From: Bryobacterales bacterium
Lineage (GTDB): Bacteria > Acidobacteriota > Terriglobia > Bryobacterales > Bryobacteraceae
Length of the DNA: 64,000 bases
Reading direction: 5' to 3'
Assembly: GCA_003166865.1 (NCBI GenBank)
Contig: PMUP01000057.1
Span: forward strand, 131,831 to 195,830
Part shown: positions 15,914 through 24,260 of the stretch, piece after piece
How the letters are laid out: every line of letters begins with the position of its first letter
Position numbering within the stretch: the stretch's first letter is position 1
Program-made: the position numbers and the translations under genes
The notes under the pieces: model-generated
The model's input: the letters and a program-made list of their open reading frames with translations, nothing else
Database searches by the model: none
Told to the model about the DNA's origin: nothing

Positions 15914-18120
15914 GGTTCCCGAATTTCGAAGTGCCGCGGAACGCCGGTATCGGCGCCGCCCGCGAACAGCAGAATGGAATGCGTGGACGCCCGCAAGAAC
16001 GAGCCGTGATTTCCGCCCGGATTGAAATTGCGGACGTTGAAATTCCAATGGTCGTTGGCGAAGATCAGGAAATCGGGCTCAGCCAGACGGCGGCGGCGGT
16101 GGTTGAAGCGGGCGAGCAGATTGGAGCCCGATGGGGCGGCGGGTTCGAGGAACTGCTCGTCGAGAGCAATGATGGCGTTTGAGTAAGTGGTTTCGTGCGT
16201 GGCATGGAGCCAATCGAGCTCGGAATGCCAGGCGCTGAACCATTCCTCGCGGTTGGTGTCGGGGACATGCAAGTTCTCGTCTTCGAATAGGCGGAGGGGA
16301 AATCCGGGCGCGAGCGGAGCAACGTCATAGTGAATGGCGCCGGCGGCGTCTTGGCGCAAGCCTCGGATCGCCAGATAACGTAGCTCGCCTGGGTGTGACA
16401 AGATCAGCGCCTGATGATCTTCGTCGGCGTAGAGCCAGATGGCGTGATCGGGAATTCGCATGGCGATGAAATCGACGGGCCGCGATGAGACTCCGGGCTG
16501 CACATTGTTGCGAACCGAGAGGCCGCTGAGGAGCTTTGGATAGTTGATGCGTTCGAAATCGAGCGAGTCCGAAGGTGCGGGTCCAACGATGTAGTTCTGA
16601 AGATCGAAGACGGAGTTCGCGTCGCCCATGGCGCGCTTCGGAATTAAATCGCCGGCCGTGAGGCGGCGGCGATCGAACTCGGCGGGTTCGAGATCCAGGA
16701 GTTTCGAGAGAGCGCTCAAATACGCGGAGTAGTCGCGCTCCTGCTCGCGCCACGAATCGAGCTCGACGGAGAGCCGGCGTGAGGCCTTGTCGAGTCCGGC
16801 GTCGCGTTGCGCGCGCGTCCATTTCTTCGGCTGGCTTTTGATCTCTGAGCGCCGCTGTTCCATGGCGCGGCGGAGCGCGGCCAGTTCGTCGGAAAGCTCG
16901 CGCACGGTGGATGACCATTCGTCGCGGTGGCGATCGACGATCTGGAAGAACGCGGCGATGGCGGCGCGGCGAATGGCGGGATCACTTTCTTTTCCCGCCG
17001 TCCCGCCCAGGGCTGGGCGATTGATCTGCAGCAACAAGATCTGCAGCGCATTGAAATCGGAGTTGCGGAGGTAGACCGAAGCTCGCTCGTTGCCGTCCGG
17101 GTCGAGGAGAGCCGTGGGGTAATCGCCGGCTTGGCCTTTCAAGTACAGCGATTCGTCACTGGGGGTTACCACTTCGGAGACGAAAGGGTCCAGGCCGCTG
17201 AGCTTGTACTCGTCCAAAGGATGGCGATTCGTCACTACGTGATGCCCGCCGCCGGCGCGGCTGCTGAAGAACTGGAGCAGATTGTAGCCCTGGCTGTAGA
17301 CGCCGGGCTGCGTATTCATGCCGTGATCGGAGACGGCGATGAGCACGGTCTGGGCGGCGAGCGCGCTGGATTCAATGGCGGTCCAGACGCGCCCGATGAG
17401 CGCGTCGATGCGCTGGAGCGCCAGGCGTTGCGAAGCAGCGTCGGAAGCCGCATGGGCGATGTGATCGAAATCGCCGGTGAAGTAGTCGAGGTATTGGACG
17501 CTGGGGTCGGCGAGCTTGGCGATAAGCTCCCGCTCGGTTTGATCCTCAACCGCGCTACCGATTTCAAAGCCGATGGTCCATTCATCGAGCAACTCGCGCA
17601 GCGAGTGCGAAAGACGGCTGGGAAGCGCGTCTTGCAGCGTCTTCCAGCGGACGCCACGTTGAAAAATCTGGAAGCTTTGATAGGTGGCGGCGTAAGGGAA
17701 ATAGTCGATCAGCAGCGGGATCCCGAGGCTGTCCAGCACTTCAACGCCGGGCATGTCCACTCTCAGTGAGCGCGCGTAGCCGACGTAGAACGGGAAGAAG
17801 TTCATGTAATCGTAAACGTGGTAGGTGTATCGGTCGAACTCGGCGTTGCCGTGGATTTCGAGGTGCTGGCCGGTGTCGAGCAGGGACCAGGACGGCGTGG
17901 AGAGGCTGATTGCGCGCACGTAGAAATTGTCGAGGCGCGTTCCGCCCTGTGCGAAGACATGATCCATCCAAGGCAGGGTGCTCTTGTGTGTGAGGGGATC
18001 GATGCGAGCGAGTTCGCGCTCGAGAACGTTTTCAGGCACGCCGTCGAGCTTGATGATGACGACGCGCTTGACTTCGGCTTGGAGTTGCGTTGGGAAGAGA
18101 ACGGGGAAGAATAAAAGCAT
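15724..18120 (-). CDS. Secreted type I phosphodiesterase/nucleotide-pyrophosphatase-like (alkaline phosphatase superfamily)
   Basis: A roughly 800-residue exported metalloenzyme of the alkaline phosphatase superfamily. VVIIKLDGVPENVLE near the N-terminus gives the first metal aspartate, STPSWSLLDTGQH the nucleophile region, and DYFTGDFDHIAHA, VSDHGMN and NHGSFLRASTHSILLFAGG the other metal ligands. Between the last two blocks lies a long charged, helical insertion (about residues 400-480 by the longer start). The ATG at 18120 gives the signal MLLFFPVLFPTQLQA. A GTG at 18168 would add 16 codons that are wholly a palindromic repeat, so I doubt it. The last 30 or so residues after RPIQELLPG are antisense to the zinc-finger gene, so the original C-terminus has been altered. 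Confidence 0.82.
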   Translation of the reverse strand: MLLFFPVLFPTQLQAEVKRVVIIKLDGVPENVLERELARIDPLTHKSTLPWMDHVFAQGGTRLDNFYVRAISLSTPSWSLLDTGQHLEIHGNAEFDRYTYHVYDYMNFFPFYVGYARSLRVDMPGVEVLDSLGIPLLIDYFPYAATYQSFQIFQRGVRWKTLQDALPSRLSHSLRELLDEWTIGFEIGSAVEDQTERELIAKLADPSVQYLDYFTGDFDHIAHAASDAASQRLALQRIDALIGRVWTAIESSALAAQTVLIAVSDHGMNTQPGVYSQGYNLLQFFSSRAGGGHHVVTNRHPLDEYKLSGLDPFVSEVVTPSDESLYLKGQAGDYPTALLDPDGNERASVYLRNSDFNALQILLLQINRPALGGTAGKESDPAIRRAAIAAFFQIVDRHRDEWSSTVRELSDELAALRRAMEQRRSEIKSQPKKWTRAQRDAGLDKASRRLSVELDSWREQERDYSAYLSALSKLLDLEPAEFDRRRLTAGDLIPKRAMGDANSVFDLQNYIVGPAPSDSLDFERINYPKLLSGLSVRNNVQPGVSSRPVDFIAMRIPDHAIWLYADEDHQALILSHPGELRYLAIRGLRQDAAGAIHYDVAPLAPGFPLRLFEDENLHVPDTNREEWFSAWHSELDWLHATHETTYSNAIIALDEQFLEPAAPSGSNLLARFNHRRRRLAEPDFLIFANDHWNFNVRNFNPGGNHGSFLRASTHSILLFAGGADTGVPRHFEIREPYDSLSFVPTILDLMGRHAEAAKLPGRPIQELLPGPTARHSSSASHTTCCAATSSTQAPQDFR

Positions 18121-18163
18121 CGACACGAGTGTCGATGCGGCACGCAAGAGTGCCTGCGCCACA
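18119..18163. repeat. REP-like double-hairpin element, copy A
   Basis: Two adjacent inverted repeats. ATCGACAC-GA-GTGTCGAT is a perfect 8-2-8 hairpin at 18119-18136, and GGCAC-GCAAGA-GTGCC is a 5-6-5 hairpin at 18139-18154. The order and spacing match a second element at 22773-22810, including the shared GCGGCACGC linker. It lies between the 632-residue gene and the phosphatase gene. Confidence 0.7.
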
Positions 18164-18164
18164 G

Positions 18165-20063
18165 TCACTGGCCGGACACAGCCTGGGCCACTGGCATTGC
18201 TGCTCGTTGATTAAAAGCTTGCAAGGCGCGCCAGCAGACTGAGCGGAGATCCGAATCGCCGGTACGGGCATAGACCTGGGCTATGAGACGTTGTGCTTCG
18301 GGGCGGGCGTTCGCGTCGGCCGATAAAGCTTCCACCGATTTGCGGATCGCATCGGAGTCCCACACAACATCCGGGCGCGGGCTGGCGGCCAATAGCTGTT
18401 CGAGGAAACGCACGTGGGCCCCGGAGCGGCGGTGGGCATCCAGTTCGGCGCGAACGCTGAGATCGGATTCCGGGTCGGGACGCGGCCCGCGAGTGAAGAT
18501 GCGGCCGAGCGGCGCGAATACGCGAAAGGCAGGGGAACGGGTGTAGGATTCGAGCTCCTTGCGGCGGTCCCGTTCGAGCTTTGCCGCGCCTTGGGTAGAG
18601 TCCTCGTATTGAAGTAGAGCAGCGTATTGCTCGCGCGCGAGAGTAGCCTCACTCGCGGTCGCGTTCTCGCGCGGGTTGAGCGCGAGATGATCCAGGTGAC
18701 GCTGGAGCTCGATCTTGAGCGCGGGATCCAAGCTGGAATCCATGGCGAGAAACTGCCGCGCGCCGGAATAGGCTTGAAGACGGGCGGTTCGGTTTACAGC
18801 CGCGCCGTGGCGGCCGCGCACAAACGTCCAAAGGAAGTCCGCTGCAAAGAATGACGGATTGCCGAAGCGCGTGATGCCCAACACGCCGGTGATCAATCCG
18901 GTGGCGCCTTGGTTGACCATCTCGCGCCGCTTGGGGGTGAGGCTGTGTCGAAAATCGGCGAGTAACAGGGGAACGCGCGGGTAGTTCAGACTATACAAAG
19001 CCAGCGGAATCATCTCCACGGGATGCGCATCGGTTGTGTCTTTGGAAACCGGGCGGTCGTCGGAATCGAAATAGCGGAGTTGTGAGTAACCGGTCCAATG
19101 CAGCAAGCGAGCATCGATCCAGGGATTGGCAATACCTAAGAACTGCCCGTCAAAGTGCCGGCCGGCGCCACTGTCGAGATCGGAACGCGCAATCCAGAGC
19201 AATGCCTCGCTGGGCGAACCCGAGGTGATCGCCAGAGGTTCAAAGTAAAGACCGTTGAGCTCGGAGCGCTGTCGCAACAGTTCCCAATTGTGGCCGCGCG
19301 TCTGCTGAAGCTGGCTGGTTTCCTTATCGTAATACCTGGAAAGATATTGCTCGCGCACCAGGCCGCCGAAGGTGCGGGTCGACAGGCTGAGGCGTGAGTA
19401 GATTTCGCGGAGCTGGCTGTCCGTCAAAGCGGATTGGGCGCCGGATTCGAGCGCGAGATTGTTCGGCGAGAGATTATCAGGCGCGAGGTTATCGAGGGTG
19501 ACGAGAGCTTGGAAAACCTGGAGCTTGGTGTAATCGTCGGAATTGGTGCGGTAGGTGCGCGTGGTGGATCGGACGGCCATTCCCAGCGGATCGAGTTCGA
19601 GGGCCTGGAGGCTGTCGCCGAAGAGATTGCTGTATACGCTCTTGCTGGGCGCAGCGAGGTCGATGGCCGGCGACGGGACGCGGCCGGCATGGCGCTTGCT
19701 TCCGGCACGAAAATAGCCGAAGGAAAGAGCAGAGGCGACGCGCTGCCAGGGCGTGGGGCGTGTGCTGGTGAGGATCCAGACCGATCGCAAGCGATCGTTA
19801 TCCGGATCGTCGTCGCCTAGAGAATCGCGCAGCACGGCCAGCAGCGGAACGTCGAGATTCTGAGAACCGGACGGCGCGGCTCCATTGAGACGTGCGAATA
19901 CGGTGACGAGCTCGCCTCCGCCGGCGACAGGTTGGGACTCCGAGCGATACTCCGGCACTGGCGGGCTCAGAATCCCGGCCCCAAGAATAAAACAGACTAA
20001 GGCCGATTCCAGCAAAACGAAACCTCTTACCTCAAATGTAATAGATGTCGCGAACAGGAGCAA
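18165..20063 (-). CDS. Unknown 632-residue acidobacterial protein, probably membrane-anchored
   Basis: I do not recognise a named family. One hydrophobic helix (FVLLESALVCFILGAGIL, about 15-32) may anchor or export the protein. The rest is soluble, with a Walker-free mixed fold, a region GQFLGIANPWIDARLLHWTG, and a segment NQGATGLITGVLGITRFG that is glycine-rich and may be membrane-associated. Repetitive text NLAPDNLSPNNLALE (about 195-209) suggests small tandem duplication. It is upstream of the phosphatase in the same orientation, separated by the REP-like element, so the pair may act together. Start ATG at 20063 is the only early one. Confidence 0.7.
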   Translation of the reverse strand: MLLFATSITFEVRGFVLLESALVCFILGAGILSPPVPEYRSESQPVAGGGELVTVFARLNGAAPSGSQNLDVPLLAVLRDSLGDDDPDNDRLRSVWILTSTRPTPWQRVASALSFGYFRAGSKRHAGRVPSPAIDLAAPSKSVYSNLFGDSLQALELDPLGMAVRSTTRTYRTNSDDYTKLQVFQALVTLDNLAPDNLSPNNLALESGAQSALTDSQLREIYSRLSLSTRTFGGLVREQYLSRYYDKETSQLQQTRGHNWELLRQRSELNGLYFEPLAITSGSPSEALLWIARSDLDSGAGRHFDGQFLGIANPWIDARLLHWTGYSQLRYFDSDDRPVSKDTTDAHPVEMIPLALYSLNYPRVPLLLADFRHSLTPKRREMVNQGATGLITGVLGITRFGNPSFFAADFLWTFVRGRHGAAVNRTARLQAYSGARQFLAMDSSLDPALKIELQRHLDHLALNPRENATASEATLAREQYAALLQYEDSTQGAAKLERDRRKELESYTRSPAFRVFAPLGRIFTRGPRPDPESDLSVRAELDAHRRSGAHVRFLEQLLAASPRPDVVWDSDAIRKSVEALSADANARPEAQRLIAQVYARTGDSDLRSVCWRALQAFNQRAAMPVAQAVSGQ

Positions 20064-20096
20064 GGTAACGGGGATAATCGGGCTTCGAGGGGGCGG

Positions 20097-20480
20097 CTAA
20101 GAGATCCGGTAAGCGTACGCGTCTTCCACAAAACGATGGCCGAAAGTTTGACCGCCTAGCCGCATGCCGTCAACGCTCTTGGTCTTTCCGAAAGCCTTCC
20201 GCAGTGATCGGATGAAAGGATCAGTGTTACGGAAGATACCAACGATAGGAGTCTCTTCCAACGTGAAGCCAGCGGCATCTAGCGTTTCGTGGAAGAGCCT
20301 ATAAGGTCCCTTCAGACCCGCGGCGTCGAACTTGCGACCTGACAAGATAAGACGCCAGTCTTCATAATCCGGTAAGAAGGCCCAAAGCGCGATGCTGACT
20401 TTCAAGCCGGCGTCGTCCAGAATCTGTAGGATCTTTGCGCCTCTTTCGATGTCAGGGCCTACCAGTATCGTTTTAGCCAC
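20097..20480 (-). CDS. 127-residue partner of HEPN protein, function unknown
   Basis: A small cytoplasmic protein of 127 residues (MAKTILVGPDIERG ... EDAYAYRIS). It has an alpha/beta look: a first strand, then helix GAKILQILDDAGL, strand VSIALWAFLP and DWRLILSG, and a conserved-looking end GGQTFGHRFVEDAYAYRI. No known catalytic motif is visible. It is not a minimal nucleotidyltransferase, the usual HEPN partner: the GSxxxGxxxxxSDxD pattern is absent. Its start lies inside the HEPN gene (22-bp overlap), so the two are translationally coupled and probably form one module. Confidence 0.75.
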   Translation of the reverse strand: MAKTILVGPDIERGAKILQILDDAGLKVSIALWAFLPDYEDWRLILSGRKFDAAGLKGPYRLFHETLDAAGFTLEETPIVGIFRNTDPFIRSLRKAFGKTKSVDGMRLGGQTFGHRFVEDAYAYRIS

Positions 20481-20872
20481 CGTAAGACTCCATGATTTCG
20501 ATCACTCACCGCATCGACCAAAGCTCGCGCCTCCTGGGCGGAAATAGTGCTGTAGCGGCTCTGTTCCGACCACCATTGTACGCGATCCCAGTTATCTTGA
20601 AAAGTCACATCGCGCTTTGATTCTTCAAGTTGAGCGTCTTCCAACCTCGCTACTCTCAGAAGTTTCCTGAAGTTGTGTGTGTAGCTGGAATCGACCCTCG
20701 TTTTGTCGGGGAAATCGTGCCGGAGAGTGGCTTTTGCGATGCACGCCTTAAGGGCACACTCGACGCAGTAGCCACCGAGGTAGTAAGCTCCGTCGTTCAT
20801 GCCCAAATTAACGAGGGCTCGCGCCTCGCGGAGCCGGATTCTGGACAGTGCTTGCAACTCCTTCCGGTTCAA
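20459..20872 (-). CDS. HEPN-domain protein
   Basis: A 137-residue helical HEPN protein. The diagnostic helix is NDGAYYLGGYCVECALKACI (about 25-44), preceded by RIRLREARALVNLG and followed by DFPDKTRVDSSYTHNFRKLL. The classical RNase motif R-x4-6-H near the C-terminus is not obvious; RVDSSYTH gives an R-x6-H at another place. The start is TTG at 20872 (LNRKELQAL), which is where family members begin; the frame is open further upstream but there overlaps mqnA antisense. HEPN proteins act as RNases or nucleotide-binding partners in toxin-antitoxin, defence and stress systems. It is divergent from mqnA with 60 bp between the two TTG starts. Confidence 0.82.
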   Translation of the reverse strand: MNRKELQALSRIRLREARALVNLGMNDGAYYLGGYCVECALKACIAKATLRHDFPDKTRVDSSYTHNFRKLLRVARLEDAQLEESKRDVTFQDNWDRVQWWSEQSRYSTISAQEARALVDAVSDRNHGVLRWLKRYW

Positions 20873-20932
20873 GGCAGATAGTATGGAAAATTCTTTCTTT
20901 TTCTCTTCCGGGCGGCTTGCTAGACTGGTTGC

Positions 20933-21730
20933 TTGACACTCGCACCCAAACCCCGCGTGTCCGTCGTCAGTTACCTGAATACAGTTCCGCTGGTGTGGGG
21001 CATGCTGCATGGGGAGCAGCGCGGTTTGTTCGATCTCTCGTTCGCGATTCCGGCGGAGTGCGCCGATCGCCTGGAATCGGGACTTGCGGATATCGGCATC
21101 GTGCCCGCCGTGGAGTTGAATCGTCAGAAGCTGGAAATCATTCGCGGCGCTGGGATTGCCTGCCATGGTCCAGTGCGCAGTATTCTCCTGATTTCGAAAG
21201 TGCCGTTCGGACGGATCCAGAAGCTGGCAACGGATTCGACGTCGCGCACGTCCGTGATGCTGAGCCGCGTCATTCTCGCGCGCAAGTATGGCGTGGAGCC
21301 GGAAGTACAGTCATTGAACCCGCACCTGTCGGCGATGCTAGAGAACAACGATGCGGCCCTGATCATCGGCGACGCGGCGTTGGTCCTGGACCCTTCGGAC
21401 TTGCCGTTTCATGTGCTGGATCTGGGCGCCGAATGGGTCAAGATGACGGGTCTGCCAATGGTGTTCGCGGTCTGGGCGGCGCGCGGCGGATTTCCGACGC
21501 AAGATCCGGCGCCGTTTCTCGATTCGATGCGCTATGGACAGGACCACATCGACGACATCGCCCGGTCCGAGCACGCGAAGATCGGCGTGAGCGAGGAATT
21601 GGCGCGGACCTATCTCGAAAACAACATCGTGTGCGAGCTTGGCGAGCGGGAATATGCGGGGCTGGACCTGTACTTGCGGTATGCGGCGGAATTGGAAAGC
21701 AGAGTGGAGGGGAGAAAGGTTTCCGCATGA
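20933..21730 (+). CDS. mqnA: Chorismate dehydratase of the futalosine menaquinone pathway
   Basis: A 265-residue MqnA-family protein that converts chorismate to 3-enolpyruvylbenzoate, the first step of the futalosine route. It has a periplasmic-binding-protein-like fold with the family start VSVVSYLNTVPLVWGM and the conserved ADIGIVPAVEL, STSRTSVMLSRVIL and LIIGDAALV blocks. TTG at 20933 was chosen; a GTG further in would cut into the first strand. The stop overlaps the mqnC ATG by four bases. No other mqn genes are in the window. Confidence 0.93.
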   Translation: MTLAPKPRVSVVSYLNTVPLVWGMLHGEQRGLFDLSFAIPAECADRLESGLADIGIVPAVELNRQKLEIIRGAGIACHGPVRSILLISKVPFGRIQKLATDSTSRTSVMLSRVILARKYGVEPEVQSLNPHLSAMLENNDAALIIGDAALVLDPSDLPFHVLDLGAEWVKMTGLPMVFAVWAARGGFPTQDPAPFLDSMRYGQDHIDDIARSEHAKIGVSEELARTYLENNIVCELGEREYAGLDLYLRYAAELESRVEGRKVSA

Positions 21731-22764
21731 TGACGCGCCAGGAAGCAATTGACCTGTATAACAGCGACGATTTCATCGGCATTGGGATGGCGGCCGATGC
21801 GGTTCGGCGCAGGCTGCACCCGCACGGCGTGGTGAGCTACATTATCGATCGCAACATCAACTACACGAATTTCTGCACCGAGTATTGCAGCTTTTGCGCG
21901 TTCTACCGGCCCATGGGTCATTCGGAAGGTTACATTCATTCGAAGGAAGTGATCTTCGACAAGATTCAGGAGACCATCGACCTGGGCGGCACCGGAATTC
22001 TGATGCAGGGCGGACTGCATCCGGAGCTCAAGATTGAGTGGTATGAGGATCTGCTGCGCTCGATCAAAGACCGCTTCGGCGACAAGATCTGGAATCATTG
22101 TTTTTCAGCGCCGGAGATCGTGAACATAGCCGAAGTGAGCGGATTGAACCTGCGCGACACGATCGCGCGGTTGCGGGATGCTGGGCTGGAATCGATTCCT
22201 GGAGGCGGCGCCGAAATTCTGGATGACGATGTACGGCGCAGGATCAGCCGGTTGAAATCGTCTTCACAGGATTGGATCGATGTGCACCGCATCGCTCACT
22301 CGTTGGGGATGCGAACGACGGCTACCATGATGTTCGGCTGCGGCGAAACCATCGAGCAGCGCATGAACCATTTCGATATCGTGCGCCAGATTCAGGAAGA
22401 CACGGGCGGATTCACGGCTTTCATTCCGTGGTCGTTCCAGCGCGAGAATACGTCGCTCGGTAAATTCGTCAAGCAGGAGGCGACCGCGGTGGAGTACCTC
22501 AAAGTGCTCGCGCTATCGCGCCTGTACCTGGAGAATATCGAGAACATTCAGTCGTCGTGGGTGACGCCCGGTCTGAAGACGTGCCAGCTAGGCCTGCGCT
22601 TTGGCGGCAACGACGTGGGCAGCATCATGATCGAAGAGAACGTGGTTTCGGCGGCGGGCGCGCACAATCGCGCGAGCGAAGAGGAGCTGCGGCGCATGAT
22701 CCGCGATGCCGGATTCATTCCCAAGCAGCGCGATACGCTGTACCGGACATATTTTCTCAATTAG
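21727..22764 (+). CDS. mqnC: Cyclic dehypoxanthinyl futalosine synthase (radical SAM)
   Basis: A 345-residue radical SAM enzyme that cyclises dehypoxanthine futalosine in menaquinone synthesis. The [4Fe-4S] cluster cysteines are C50, C54 and C57 (FCTEYCSFCAFY). Other MqnC blocks are GTGILMQGGLHPELKIEWYE, ESIPGGGAEIL, RTTATMMFGCGETIEQRMNH and PWSFQRENTSLG. ATG at 21727 overlaps the mqnA stop (ATGA), a sign of coupled translation. A longer open frame upstream belongs to mqnA in another frame. A palindromic repeat follows the stop. Confidence 0.95.
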   Translation: MMTRQEAIDLYNSDDFIGIGMAADAVRRRLHPHGVVSYIIDRNINYTNFCTEYCSFCAFYRPMGHSEGYIHSKEVIFDKIQETIDLGGTGILMQGGLHPELKIEWYEDLLRSIKDRFGDKIWNHCFSAPEIVNIAEVSGLNLRDTIARLRDAGLESIPGGGAEILDDDVRRRISRLKSSSQDWIDVHRIAHSLGMRTTATMMFGCGETIEQRMNHFDIVRQIQEDTGGFTAFIPWSFQRENTSLGKFVKQEATAVEYLKVLALSRLYLENIENIQSSWVTPGLKTCQLGLRFGGNDVGSIMIEENVVSAAGAHNRASEEELRRMIRDAGFIPKQRDTLYRTYFLN

Positions 22765-22772
22765 GGACCAGG

Positions 22773-22810
22773 CGTCGACACGATTGTCGACGCGGCACGC
22801 TGAAGCGTGC
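22773..22810. repeat. REP-like double-hairpin element, copy B
   Basis: CGTCGACA-CGAT-TGTCGACG is a perfect 8-4-8 inverted repeat at 22773-22792, followed by GCACGC-TGAA-GCGTGC, a perfect 6-4-6 hairpin at 22795-22810. It shares core and linker with copy A at 18119-18163. It sits between the convergent mqnC and 22812-23183 genes, where it could also act as a bidirectional transcript end. Confidence 0.72.
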
Positions 22811-22811
22811 G

Positions 22812-23183
22812 CTACGATCTGACGAGCGAGTCCGCGAGCTCGCGGGCGTACTGCTCGATCTCGGCGGGTTGCGTTGTCACCAGAGTCTTTTCCATGTCTT
22901 CGCCGGTTTCGAGCATGTGCTTCAGATGCAGCGCCGCGAGCTTCATACACCAGGTGTCGGTGAGCGGATGGCCGAGCTTCGCGCTCAGCGCCAGCAGCGC
23001 CGGATGCGGAAGCGCGATCACGCGTTCCTCGGACGGTACGCCTTCGGTGGAGATTCCGAACTTCACGTCCACAGTATCGGCGTGGCGAATGGAGATGGCG
23101 TTCTGGAGCCAGCGGAAATAAGCCTGCCAAGTGCGGCCGAAGGGATCGGGTCCCACGGTGAAGTCGCGGAAGTTCTCAAGCAT
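22812..23183 (-). CDS. Conserved hypothetical protein, 123 residues
   Basis: Not recognised. The protein is soluble and mainly helical in its C-terminal half (WCMKLAALHLKHMLETGEDM ... QYARELADSL). The N-terminal half has GPDPFGRTWQAYFRWLQNAI and VDVKFGISTEGVPSEERVIA. No signal peptide or membrane helix is visible. The start codon ATG at 23183 is clear. It is 30 bp downstream of folE on the same strand, so it may be the last gene of the pterin operon, but a link in function is only inferred from position. Confidence 0.7.
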   Translation of the reverse strand: MLENFRDFTVGPDPFGRTWQAYFRWLQNAISIRHADTVDVKFGISTEGVPSEERVIALPHPALLALSAKLGHPLTDTWCMKLAALHLKHMLETGEDMEKTLVTTQPAEIEQYARELADSLVRS

Positions 23184-23213
23184 TCAAGTTGATTGTAGCG
23201 GAACGGTCCAGGC

Positions 23214-23828
23214 TCAGTAGATATGGCTCGAGCGCGACACCAGCGAGAGAAACTCATCGCGCGTTGCCTTGCGCTCGCGGAAGGCGCCCAGCATGGCGCT
23301 GGTGACGGCTCCGGAATGCTGCTTCTGAACGCCGCGCATCATCATGCAGAAATGGCGGGCTTCGCAGATCACGCCGACGCCCTTGGGCCGCAGCACCTCT
23401 TGCAGCGTCTCGGCCACTTGGTGCGTCAGACGCTCCTGGAGCTGCAGGCGGCGCGCGAACATGTCCACGATGCGCGGGATTTTGCTGAGACCGATCAGCT
23501 GTTTGTCCGGCAGGTAGGCCACGTGCATGGTCCCGAAAAACGGCAATAGGTGGTGCTCGCACATGCTGTAGAACTCGATGTCCTTCACCACCACCATCTC
23601 ATCGCATTTTTCCTCGAACAACGCGCCGTTGACGATGCTCGCCACATCGGTTTCATAGCCGCTGGTCAAAAAGCGCAGCGCCTTGTCGGCGCGTTGCGGC
23701 GTCTGGACCAGTCCCGGACGGGAGGGATCCTCGCCGATCTTCAACAGCAGTTTCTCCATCAAGGCGGCGATGGACTCATCGTCGTGCTTGGCCGGCATCA
23801 CCTTCACAGCGGATTGCTTGGTCTTCAT
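23214..23828 (-). CDS. folE: GTP cyclohydrolase I
   Basis: A 204-residue enzyme that turns GTP into 7,8-dihydroneopterin triphosphate, the start of folate, biopterin and queuosine synthesis. Zinc ligands are C90 and H93 in [11 protein letters not shown], and C161 in RHFCMMMRG. The core [31 protein letters not shown] and [15 protein letters not shown] is complete. The ATG at 23828 overlaps the stop of the upstream PTPS gene by four bases. A longer in-frame extension lies in that PTPS gene and was rejected. Together with two PTPS-fold genes it forms a pterin unit. Confidence 0.95.
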   Translation of the reverse strand: MKTKQSAVKVMPAKHDDESIAALMEKLLLKIGEDPSRPGLVQTPQRADKALRFLTSGYETDVASIVNGALFEEKCDEMVVVKDIEFYSMCEHHLLPFFGTMHVAYLPDKQLIGLSKIPRIVDMFARRLQLQERLTHQVAETLQEVLRPKGVGVICEARHFCMMMRGVQKQHSGAVTSAMLGAFRERKATRDEFLSLVSRSSHIY

Positions 23829-24244
23829 GGTTTCAGTTCGAAAAAGTTCCGTTTGGTCTCGCGCAGCCGTATGCCTTCCAACCGGGGCCACTCGCCGGGA
23901 AACACTTCGGACCAGTGGGTCATTAACCGGTCTTCGATCACTTGCATAATGTTCTCTGAAGTAGGAACCAGCGCCTTGAACTCGCCCACGTCGGCGTTGA
24001 AGTAGCGGTGATCGAAGTCCCGCAACACGCGCTCTGAGACCAAGCGATCGAGCGTTGGGATGTGCACCACCTGGCCGGAGCCCGATTGAACCGGACCCGC
24101 GGCCGTGACGTCGAGAACGTAGTCGTGGCCGTGCCCATAGGGATTGTTGCACTTTCCGTACAGCTCGCGATTCTGCTGTTCGGTGAACGCGGCGGAGTGC
24201 AAACGGTGCGAGGCTGCGAATCGATAGCGCCGGGTGACCCGCAT
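23825..24244 (-). CDS. 6-pyruvoyltetrahydropterin synthase-family protein with catalytic Cys
   Basis: A 139-residue T-fold protein of the PTPS/QueD family acting on dihydroneopterin triphosphate. Zinc-binding histidines are H13, H38 and H40 (AASHRL and YGHGHDY). The catalytic cysteine is C32 in [11 protein letters not shown], the arrangement seen in animal-type PTPS rather than the shorter CxxxHGH of QueD. The product could be 6-pyruvoyl-tetrahydropterin or a queuosine precursor. It ends in a four-base overlap with folE and follows its paralogue by 16 bp. ATG at 24244 was chosen; upstream codons in frame are unlike the family. Confidence 0.88.
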   Translation of the reverse strand: MRVTRRYRFAASHRLHSAAFTEQQNRELYGKCNNPYGHGHDYVLDVTAAGPVQSGSGQVVHIPTLDRLVSERVLRDFDHRYFNADVGEFKALVPTSENIMQVIEDRLMTHWSEVFPGEWPRLEGIRLRETKRNFFELKP

Positions 24245-24260
24245 TATTGCCGCTCTCCCA

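Noticed and set aside
20848..21729. N-terminal extension of MqnC over the mqnA gene
   Set aside because: The frame is open but out of phase with mqnA, and MqnC begins with its family motif at 21727 with an ATGA overlap.
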